From Bathynomus jamesi (lineage: Eukaryota > Arthropoda > Malacostraca > Isopoda > Cirolanidae): 64,000 nucleotides of DNA. Made by a program: the position numbers and the translations under genes. Below, one piece after another: positions 55,906 through 64,000 of this stretch. The notes under the pieces were generated by a model. It searched no databases, was not told the origin of the DNA, and was given only the letters and a program-made list of their open reading frames with translations. The stretch lies in NCBI GenBank assembly GCA_023014485.1, contig JAJOZX010005608.1, forward strand, positions 62,001 to 126,000, given 5' to 3'. The stretch's first letter is position 1; the number at the start of each line of letters is the position of its first letter.

Positions 55906-56923
55906 CACTGCCCAACACCAATTTTGCTGATTTAATTCTAACACCTGTTTTTAGGTAACTTTGGTGTGCTGATTTCAAAAATCACCTTAATTTTTGCCTA
56001 TCACGTCAGGTTTTCGAGCAATCAAATACGGATATTTTGGAGATATCGCATTTTGGCAGGGTTATGCCCAATTTTTTTTCTTTTCAAAAAATAAGTTTTT
56101 ACATACTCAGAATCAGCATGGAAAAGTAAACAATTGTGCAGGAGTGAACTTTAGTATACAATGGTAATATTGACACATAAAGTGATTAAAAGTGTTTAAA
56201 TAAGCAAAAAATGAATCCATATTAAAGCAAGCACGGGACCAGTTTTTTTAACAGTCTTTTTCTTGTTTCTTACTTTTCAGTGCTGATAAATTTTCTCTTA
56301 TAGGACTTCCTAGAATGAGAGATGTCAAGACAATCTCTTTGCAGGCTCCAGCAGTAGTCAGCCATCATATGGGTATCCCATCTTCCTTGGTATCGTTCTT
56401 CCATCACTTTGATATCTTGGTGGAACCTTTCACCTTGCTCTTCACTAACATCACCAAGATTTTCTGGAAATTTAGCCAGATGACTGTTGAGATAGTGAAC
56501 TTTAATGCTCATGTTGCAACCCAACTGCTGAAAGTTTACAAGTAACGTCACTAGCGGAACCGGCTGCTCTCACTCCGCCAATGGGAAATCTCTCTCAGAT
56601 CATGACGTCACGCTCACACCTGGGGAAATCACAGATACCCAAGATTTTAATATGTTGTACATGACCTTTAGATTTAATGCATAGATTTGCGTATTCCACA
56701 GATAAAATTTTAACAGCAAAACAGCTGTTAACAGGTCTCAAAAATCATCAATTTTGATAAGCGCCCTTCATGGATCACCCAAAATAGGCATATTGCATTG
56801 CACGAAAACCTGATGTGATGGACAAAATCTAAGGTGATGTTTGAAATCAGCACATCACTATTATCCAGAAACAGGTCTTAGAATTAAATCAGCAGCAAAA
56901 ATGTTTTTTTTTGTTGGGCAGTG
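55906..56923. mobile_element. Non-autonomous CACTG-ended element, long form with transposase piece
   Basis: Same ends and inverted repeats as 42377-43017. TTA flanks both sides, and copy A shows the empty site AAATATTATCTGCGG at about 29874, proving a 3-bp target duplication. About 377 bp of extra internal sequence (56221-56597) carries a transposase C-terminal piece on the minus strand. Confidence 0.95.
56270..56551 (-). pseudogene. C-terminal piece of the CACTG-family transposase
   Basis: LGCNMSIKVHYLNSHLAKFP, ENLGDVSEEQGERFHQDIKV and MMADYCWSLQRD align with residues 357-419 of the protein at 36253-37560, keeping the His cluster, the Glu of GERFHQD and the Cys of DYCW. This links the non-autonomous elements to that protein family. 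Confidence 0.9.
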
Positions 56924-57479
56924 TTATCTGCGGTCCACCAATGCCCAAGACCGACTGACAGATCTGGGAACCATTGTAATTGAAATCATTTACCACTTTG
57001 CTAGACTAGATAGAAGGCAAAGAAAGTACACTTCTAATTATGAAAATCTTACAGTAAACAATTCTTTCCTGCATGGACTGGTACTGTATTTGTAAATTGT
57101 ATGGTGAAAGAATTAATATAATTGATTCGAAAAATAAAATGGTCATTTTCTTCTGAGTTGTTTATTCATACTGTATGTTTTGAATAGTTACTTGGACATA
57201 TAATCAGTTTGCGTGTTATGTACACAAAAAACATTCTTAATAAAATACTGAGTAAACAGGGGAGCCCATATACCAATCCTTCCCCGGGACCCGTGGCAGC
57301 TTCGAATTCTACACCTTCTGGCTACGGCTTACGTGTCTATCTTAAACTAAATACAATCTGCGCTATCTACCTTTTCCCTATTCCTACTGACTATCAAAAC
57401 CCTTTGACTACCTCACATCCAAAGTGGAATACATTCTATCCCACTCTCCTTCGCTGAAATCTCCATTTTAGATTTATTT
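56924..57479. other. Non-coding DNA shared with copy A
   Basis: Matches 29881-30429. No gene seen. Confidence 0.6.
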
Positions 57480-59142
57480 CAATGACCACTACCACCTTCT
57501 GCTTTCCTCTCATTTCACTGACATTTCTGGTGAACCAGCTTACACCTCTGTCTTCGAGATTGTCCCAACATTCTGGAATTATTTCTAACTGCTCATCCTT
57601 CTTCTTACTCTGTCAAACTTTTTCCCGTTGGGCTCCTCCGACCGCAACCTTATATCTGTTTCCTGTCCTATCGCTTCAATTCGGCCTTCGGATCCTCTCA
57701 AGTGGAGACGCTTTTGGCACTTCGGCGCCGCTGATTAGGACACCTGAGACAATACTTCTCTGATTTCCCATGGAATGATTACTGCTTCTATGGCCGGGGC
57801 CCTTCCGAGTGCGCGAGGCGCATCAGGGAAGTGATTCTTTCGGGCATGGAAAGCATACATTACATATTCTAGTCCTACGACTAATGCTAAAAAATCTTGA
57901 TTTAACGTTGCTTCTTCTAATGCTATCCGCAACAGAGACGAGGCTTTCAAAAGGTACCGTCGCCATCCAACTCCTGACTATCACTTAGCTTATATTTCTT
58001 CCTAGAATCGGACAAAACTGTGAAAACCTATAGAATTCTAATTTTTTCGCTCTTTTTGGCACCTAACCAAGAACCTCTCCAATAATTTTACTTCTCTCCC
58101 TCCTCTTTTCCATTCCGACGGCTCAGTTGCTGTCTCTTCTTCTGATAAAGCTGAACTCTTCGTTCAGACTTTCGCCTCCAACTTAACCATGGACGATTCC
58201 GATGCTGTTTCTCCATCTCCCCCTCCTCTGACTTAATTACGTCTGAAATTAAAATCTCTTCCAAGTATATTTTTTCTGTCGTATCTGGGCTCAACTCTAG
58301 GAAGGGTGGTGTCTTTCCTGTTGCTCTCAAGAACAGTGCTTCTGCGCCGACACTCTGCCAAGGCAAACTCTTTCGTCTTTTCTTTCCTGCTTCCTGCTGG
58401 AAGATTTCTTTCATTCAGCCTGTCCCAAAGAAGGGTAACCGCTCTCAACTCCCATCTATCGTCTAGTTGCTTTGATTTCATGCCTTTCTAAAGTTTTTGA
58501 ATCTATACTTCATAGAAAGATTTTTAAACACCTCTCTTCCTACAGTGTTCTTTCAGATAGTCAATATGAGTTCCGCAAGTGACGCTCTACTAGCAATCTA
58601 TTGGAAAGGTCACATATACTCTCTTTCTAAAACAGCTTCTAAGAGGTTAGGTGTGCTGTACCGCTTCCGCAGTTTCTTCACCTCCATTCAGTTGCTGTCT
58701 CTATACAGGGATCTTGTCCGCCACTATATGGAGTACGTTTCTCATGTGTTGGTGGCTCAACCCACACATCTACTTGACCGTGTGGAATCAAAGGCTTTTC
58801 GCCTCTTACTGATTATCTTCAATCCCTCTCTCTTCGCCGCAATGTTGACTCACTCTTTAGTTACTATCGATATTATAACAGACACTGCCCTTCTGAACTC
58901 TCTACACGAATGCTTCCTTCTTCAAGGAGAGTTTGAAGTCCAGACTTTCAGTACATTCTCATCCCGTTTATTTCCAACACTGTAACGCATGAGTTAATCA
59001 GTTTTCTCAATCTTTCATTTACTCAACTCTGGAACAATCTTCCTCAGTCCATCTTTCCCTCTTCCTTTCGCTTGAAGAATAACACTTACGAAACCTCTCT
59101 GCGCGGAGGGAGGGTTAATCCGTGTTTTAGTCACATTATTTA
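57480..59142 (+). pseudogene. LINE, plus-strand copy in B
   Basis: Counterpart of 30430-31829, continuing past the point where A is cut: FNPSLFAAMLTHSLVTIDII and TALLNSLHECFLLQGEF are the C-terminal part of the reverse transcriptase protein. Many stops and frameshifts. It ends at the Merlin insertion. Confidence 0.8.
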
Positions 59143-59412
59143 AGTTTTTCGGGCCTTTCCCGAAATTTGGACTGTTTCCTATTTTTTTGAAAATAAGATA
59201 TTTAATGTAGATTTTTTCGCTGATGTAAAAAATGTAAGTCTTTTTTTCGAGAAATTATTATTTTAAAAGTTACACGGTGTTCTAGTTTACGTATTTACTA
59301 TTTTAAAAGTTACATGGTGTACTAGTTTACCTATAGTTACTGTAGAAAAATCTTTTGCATGTACATATTGATTTGTCATATTGTAATACTATTTTTGATA
59401 GATAGATATTAG

Positions 59413-60246
59413 CAAAGGTGGGCACCCGGGCCTCAAAAAGGACCGACGGTCCCGGTCCCGGTCCTTGCCTCAAACTGGACCGACGGTCCCGGTCACGGTC
59501 CTTTCTGAAGATAGGACCTAGGAACGACTCGGTCCTCGGTCCTTATATATAATATAAGTGAAAAATTTGATTAAAATGAAAAATGAAATTAAAGACACCG
59601 GAAATCCTTAATTTTATTAACGTAAATTATAATTAATACAATACATAAATGAAAAAAAATTATTAAGTTAAATGCTTGAGTTTCCCTTCAAGAAGACTAG
59701 CATTTCAAAATGGCTGTCACTGAGCCCTGACCTTTTCGGCTTGAGGACGTCCTTCCCCAAAGAGAAGAGCCTCTCCACGGCGGCACTGGATGGGATAGGC
59801 GTGTTAAACTTGATGAACACAGCAAGCACTTGTACTCCAGGTTCTGCTCACCCTTGGGGCCCAAGTATTCAAAGTATTTGTCCAGGTACGGCCAGGGATT
59901 GCCGGGTTCATTTCTTCCGCTAGGAGCTCCAGTTGCTTGACTTGAAGTTGAAGCACTAACATCAGTAGATTCTTCGTCTCCTCCAGGTGTTGAAACAAGT
60001 TTCAGTTCAGTCTCAGTCTCTTTCTGAGTCTTCTGGAGGAAACGATCCATCTTCTTTAGAACTTCAAATAATCACTAAACACACTAAAATCACTAACAAA
60101 GACCGTCCGGAATTGCTTAAAAATGGACCGTCGCTCCTCATTTCGGTCCTCACTAAGAAAAGGACCGACTTTCCCGCTCACGGTCCTTAAAAAGGACCGA
60201 GTTCCTGGAGTTCGGTCCTTTTGGAACTCGGTCCTGCCCACCTTTG
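59413..60246 (-). mobile_element. Internally deleted hAT element nested in the Merlin element
   Basis: The ends CAAAGGTGGGCA and TGCCCACCTTTG form a perfect 12-bp inverted repeat, flanked by an exact 8-bp duplication GATATTAG (59405-59412, 60247-60254). Subterminal repeats of the type GGACCGACGGTCC crowd both ends. The minus strand keeps both ends of a transposase. Confidence 0.95.
59668..60050 (-). pseudogene. hAT transposase: BED-type N terminus fused to C-terminal dimerisation end
   Basis: ATG 60050 opens MDRFLQKTQKETETELKLVS; then NPWPYLDKYFEYLGPKGEQN and KCLLC resemble a BED zinc finger start. After the deletion, the other frame gives FNTPIPSSAAVERLFSLGKD and RSGLSDSHFEMLVFLKGN, the hAT C-terminal dimerisation motif. 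The catalytic domain is missing. Confidence 0.85.
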
Positions 60247-60379
60247 GATATTAGATATGCTATAGATATTCTATAGATATTCTATAGATATTAGATAAAT
60301 ATAAAAAAAAATCTTATGTAATGGAAGAACAAATTTATAATTATTATTTTTGATAACTGAAGAAGAAGCACTGAAATGC

Positions 60380-60850
60380 TCGCAAAACGAAGAAATTATT
60401 CCAATGGAGAAAAAGTGTTCAAAAAAGCATTTTATGTGTGTGAAGAAAATCGAAAGCCTATTTAATTGGCGTTGTCAAAAAAAAAATGTAATGAAAAAGT
60501 AAGTGTCCGAAAAGCGACATGGACGGAAGGCACAAACATGCCTTTCAGTAAAATACTGCTATTCATTTATTGCTGGAGTGAACAATACAAAAGTATAAAA
60601 TTTTGTGAAGATCTTCTCATTGGCCGCAACACAGTTGTAGACTTCAACAACTACTTAAGAGAGGTAAGTAACATAACATAACTTAACCTAACGGAACCTA
60701 ACATAATCTCCTAACCTAATGTAACCTAGCTTGCGTAACCACACTAATGTGATGTAATATTTTCTATTTCAGGTTTGTGCGATGGCTCTCCTAGCGAACC
60801 CAGTAGTAGTTGGAGGACCTGGAAAAAGCGAATTCATGTGGCGACAGTAA
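60380..60850 (+). pseudogene. Merlin transposase N-terminal fragment
   Basis: FNWRCQKKKCNEKVSVRKAT and FSKILLFIYCWSEQYKSIKF with NTVVDFNNYLREV match the start of arthropod ISXO2-like transposases (zinc-ribbon Cys, then the helical segment). A 1-nt shift lies in the A-run at about 60480. About 110 bp interrupts the frame (60664-60773, with TTAACCTAACGG-type sequence, GT..AG ends, possibly an intron). It then continues CAMALLANPVVVGGPGK before ending. The DDE/K core is deleted. Confidence 0.8.
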
Positions 60851-61079
60851 AATAACGGTCGAAATCTATTCACACAAATACTTAGTGGCATAAGCCAATA
60901 TTACTAAAGAATACAATAATTCTTGTATTAGTTTTCAGTTGTATTTTTATAGTTTTTGACCTAATACAAAATTACAATAAGAAACATAACTTTTGAAACG
61001 CTCATAAAATTCTACATTAAATATCTTATTTTCAAAAAAATCGGAAACAGTCCAAATTTCGGAAAAGCACCAGTTTTTC

Positions 61080-61531
61080 AATCAAGAATTGTGTATATTT
61101 TGTTTGAAATTGTTTAATTTATATCTTTACACTTATATGATCATTATATTTTAAGTTGTATATTAAGACCTATAACGAATACATAGGTTTCATAGTGGGA
61201 CTGGACTATTCAAGCATCGACGTGACTGGTTATTTAGTTTACCGCACGCAGAATTAAATCTTGCCTCGCTCTGCAATCGTAATGTTATTTGTATCCTGAT
61301 ACCTTGTCCAGTGTCCTTGAGCGGCCGGGCTAAGTATTTTTTATATTGTAAAAAGCTAATTGCATTTCCTTATAAAATGTAACATTTTTATCATTATGAA
61401 TTTGGTGTTAGCTATATTATTAGTTTATTCTAGGGTTTGCACTACTTGTTAGTGTTCTTGTTAATATACTGTGTATGCTACAGGTCTTTCCCTCGTTCCA
61501 CACTCTTGATCAGGTACAAAATAATGCTAGA
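61080..61531. other. No gene seen
   Basis: AT-rich DNA right of the Merlin element. No frame or repeat recognised. Confidence 0.4.
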
Positions 61532-61978
61532 TTCTTATGAGCACTTGCATGCTCAGTCATAATCTGAATCCAGGTTTAAAGTTCAACATTAAAAAACAAG
61601 TTGTATTGGCATACCCGAGAGTCAAACCATACTAGTGTAGTTTTTGAGAATGAAGCTTTAAGTTTCTATGTTAAAGTGGCTTAACCCTCCTCTAGCCGAC
61701 TTTACCCGAAGTAGAGATCCGTGCGCCTTGCACTCGTGTGACACCGTGCTGTTCTTATGAGCACTTGCATGCTCATTGCTCAGTCATAATCTGAATCCAG
61801 GTTTAAAGTTCAACATCAAAAAACAAGTTGTATTGGCATACCCGAGAGCCAAACCATACTCGTGTAGTTTTTGAGAATGAAGCTTTAAGTTTCTATGTTA
61901 AAGTGGTTTAACCCTCCTCTAGCCGACTTTACCCGAAGTAAAGATCCGTGCGCCTTGCAGTCGTGTGACACCGTGCTG
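61532..61978. repeat. Tandem duplication, two ~220-bp units
   Basis: Units 61532-61751 and 61752-61978 start TTCTTATGAGCACTTGCATG and end GTGTGACACCGTGCTG. They differ by a few substitutions and an ATTGCTC insertion near the start of the second. No coding pattern. Confidence 0.9.
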
Positions 61979-62197
61979 TAGCAGAATTTCCCGCAAGGGC
62001 TTAGAAGCCCCTTTTTCATTAGGGAAGCAAGAAAGAACCAGCAACAAGAATTACACCTCATTTTCACAATTTCACGACGCCCTTCCACACATATCTTTTC
62101 TTTCTCTTTTACACATTTCTCTTCACATACTTTTCACACACACACACACACACAATCCATACTCCACGTTTGCCCATATACCTTCGATAACACTATT

Positions 62198-63830
62198 GAT
62201 CTCTACATATACAATTGCAACGTGATTTTCGCAGAACCTTTTCTTGAAAAGAAACGCCAAAATAGGCAGAATATAGGCCAGTTTACATAATTAACTTTTT
62301 TCTCATTTTGTTAACTTCTGCGGAATTTTCCCATGTGTTGTCCGGTTTGTAGAGTGACAAATGTAATTTTATAGATGTGATGAAGTACGTTGACCCATAA
62401 AGGTTCTGTATTTTAACCGATTTTGTTTTACAGTGCAGTTGTTAATGGAGTTTCTCCTGAAGTACAAAACACGTTTCGAAAAATCGGAGAAAGTCTAAGA
62501 AAGGATGTCAAACATTTAGTCAGCACAGTTCCTTCAATGAAATAAAAAACAAAATAAATAATTGAACACAATTTGGCCCTTGCCTTTCATATGGCCCTTA
62601 TACTTAATTTCATTAACATGTAAGAATGTTGAATTGGACTCATCACTTACTTTTAGTTAAAACGTAGCTATTTCAAACGTACGTGGAAATACCAATTATT
62701 AAATAAAAATCTCGATCTTTTTACGTTTATTAATTCAGGGTTAACAAATGATACTTTTAATGTTTTATAAAATTAATCAGCGGTTATACAACGTATATTT
62801 ATGTAATAGACAGTTTACAATAGATGATAAAGAAACTAAACAATACTTCATCACAGAAGTGCTAAAACATTATTGAAACGTGACATAAATATAGAAAATA
62901 CTTTAGTTTAGTCGCTCTTGAACTTATTCGTAATGATTTTCAGGTGAAAGTAATGGAAGAGCAGAAAGAACATTGTCGAACCCTCCGCCAATTACGCATA
63001 AGCCAATCAAGAACGAGCATTTATGTGTGGGGAATTTTGCACTACTCATCATAGAAGCTGAAACGGAAGCCACTCTTTGGCAGGTAAACAGACGAGGCGC
63101 AATATGAGAATTTTCTTTGATTTTTACGTTTATTCCCCAAACAATTTTATATAAATAAAAAATTACATCAAATGTAGAATTCGGACCCAGCCTTCTTTAG
63201 TTAGCTTTATAAGGCTAACTAACGAAAATATCACGACCTAACCTAACCAATCGTTAGGTTAACTGTACGCCCTTGACGATTGGTTAGGTTAGGTCATGAT
63301 ATTTTCGTTAGTTAGCCTTGTAAAGCTAACTAAAAAAGGCTGGGTCCGAATTCTACATTTGATCCAAAATTACATTAGAAAGGTCACAAATTTCCTTATG
63401 TAATAAATAGACTGATTCCTGTAAATTTTTCCAAAATGACTTCCATTTTTTTAGTTTCTCTAAACGGTTTAGTAAATTTAATTATAGCTTAAACTTACAA
63501 CGAAATATTCATATGAAAAAATGCCATTCACTTAGGGGACGTTCAAAAATTACGTAACGCTATAGGATTATGGGATGAAACACATTTTCATGTAGAGTAA
63601 ATATTTTACATTATAATTAAAATGAACAGTTAAGTACGTTCTTAATTTCGCAGAGAAATAGTTTGTTTGTTTTAAATCGATAAATATCTGCAATAATAAT
63701 AATCATAATTATTATTATTTAGCGTTAGGTTATGACATCCTTGTGAAGAGGTGACGAGATAAGCTGTTCCTCCGATACAGGATAAATTAGGCTAAAATTC
63801 CATTTAGATATGAGTAGAAGCCATAATACT
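62198..63830 (-). repeat. Inverted copy (C) of the 24.5-26.3 kb segment
   Basis: Reverse-complement match to about 24510-26301, lacking about 24765-25195 apart from one MITE end. It has its own hairpin insertion at 63169-63365. The matched interval lies wholly inside the block deleted from copy B. The match ends at about 63830; the remaining 170 bp show no recognised sequence. Confidence 0.9.
63169..63365. mobile_element. Hairpin element with 10-bp target duplication
   Basis: The ends CAAATGTAGAATTCGGACCC and complement give near-perfect arms of about 85 bp around a short AACTGTACGCCCTTG-type centre. AAAATTACAT flanks both sides (63159-63168, 63366-63375), and copy A (about 25340) has the uninserted site. 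A duplication of 9-10 bp fits Mutator-type MITEs. The arms contain CCTAACCTAACC runs. Confidence 0.9.
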
Positions 63831-64000
63831 CCTTGAGTGATGACTCGGATATAAGAAAACAATCTCGAAGCCTGTGTGCTAAAGCGAATATGACCATAAG
63901 GAACTTTCGTTTCTGTACAAGTGAAGCTAAAGACACACTCTTTCGTACTTTCTGCAGTAATATATACGGTCAGCAACTCGGTGAATTATAAAAAAGGTTC

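Larger units (their letters stand above)
40677..58860 (+). repeat. Large direct segmental duplication, copy B
   Basis: Homologous to 17235-31829. B-specific insertions are the CACTG element 42377-43017, the cluster 44170-50580, a mariner 50605-51509 and the second CACTG element 55906-56923. B lacks the interval corresponding to 23378-26525, which includes lectin exon 7; the joint is at about 52826 (TGTTCAAAATT followed by CAAAAAGAGCCG). Homology with A ends at 58860 only because A is cut off at 31829; the LINE continues to 59142. Confidence 0.95.
59151..61071 (+). mobile_element. Merlin-type (IS1595-like) transposon interrupted by a hAT element
   Basis: Left end GGGCCTTTCCCGAAATTTGG and right end (inverted) GGTGCTTTTCCGAAATTTGG continue as inverted repeats of about 70 bp. 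An exact 8-bp duplication AGTTTTTC flanks it (59143-59150, 61072-61079), as Merlin elements make. The transposase fragment at 60380-60850 is of the ISXO2-like type. The hAT at 59413-60246 is nested in its left half. Confidence 0.9.

Overview
The window looks like nuclear DNA from an arthropod. The evidence is indirect: AT-rich non-coding sequence, long (TA)n tracts, scattered CCTAA-type runs, split genes with GT..AG introns, mariner, hAT, MULE, Merlin and Penelope-like elements, and several multi-copy protein families that I associate with insects and chelicerates. I cannot name the species.

Only one host gene is convincing. It is a plus-strand multi-exon gene (first exon 3885-3987, last exon 23404-23625) for a secreted protein with a short helical region and a discoidin-like domain of the fucolectin/tachylectin-4 (FTP) type. 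Its third intron (5588 to about 17254 or 18941) is packed with transposons. Exons 4 to 6 occur again at 40700-43487 as part of a large direct duplication: copy A about 17235-31829, copy B about 40677-58860. Exon 4 of copy A carries a stop and a frameshift, whereas exon 4 of copy B is open. Exon 7 is present in A but deleted from B. A third, inverted copy of part of the interval missing from B lies at 62198-63830.

Layout: 1-3880, Penelope-like element (PLE) remains including a 2.46-kb palindrome; 3885-5590, lectin exons 1-3 with two PLE-derived foldbacks; 6480-9700, broken LINEs and mariner pieces; 10126-11330, a second PLE; 11872-12960, an inverted array of tRNA-like repeats; 13019-15720, a mariner with another mariner inside it; 16-17.2 kb, a tandem repeat and a LINE end; 17.2-31.8 kb, duplication A with lectin exons 4-7 plus MULE, hAT, mariner and LINE insertions; 31.8-34.5 kb, remains of a Gypsy-like LTR element; 36029-38295, a DNA transposon with CACTG/CACTA-type ends and an uncharacterised DDE-like transposase; 40.7-59 kb, duplication B with its own later insertions; 59151-61071, a Merlin element holding a hAT element; 61.5-64 kb, a tandem duplication and inverted copy C.

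Because A and B share a common origin, each copy acts as the empty site for insertions in the other. This gives direct target-site evidence for several elements. The most informative case is the CACTG-ended family. Two non-autonomous members in copy B and one protein-coding member at 36-38 kb share terminal sequence, a 3-bp TWA target duplication and homologous coding sequence, which ties an unannotated arthropod protein family to transposition.
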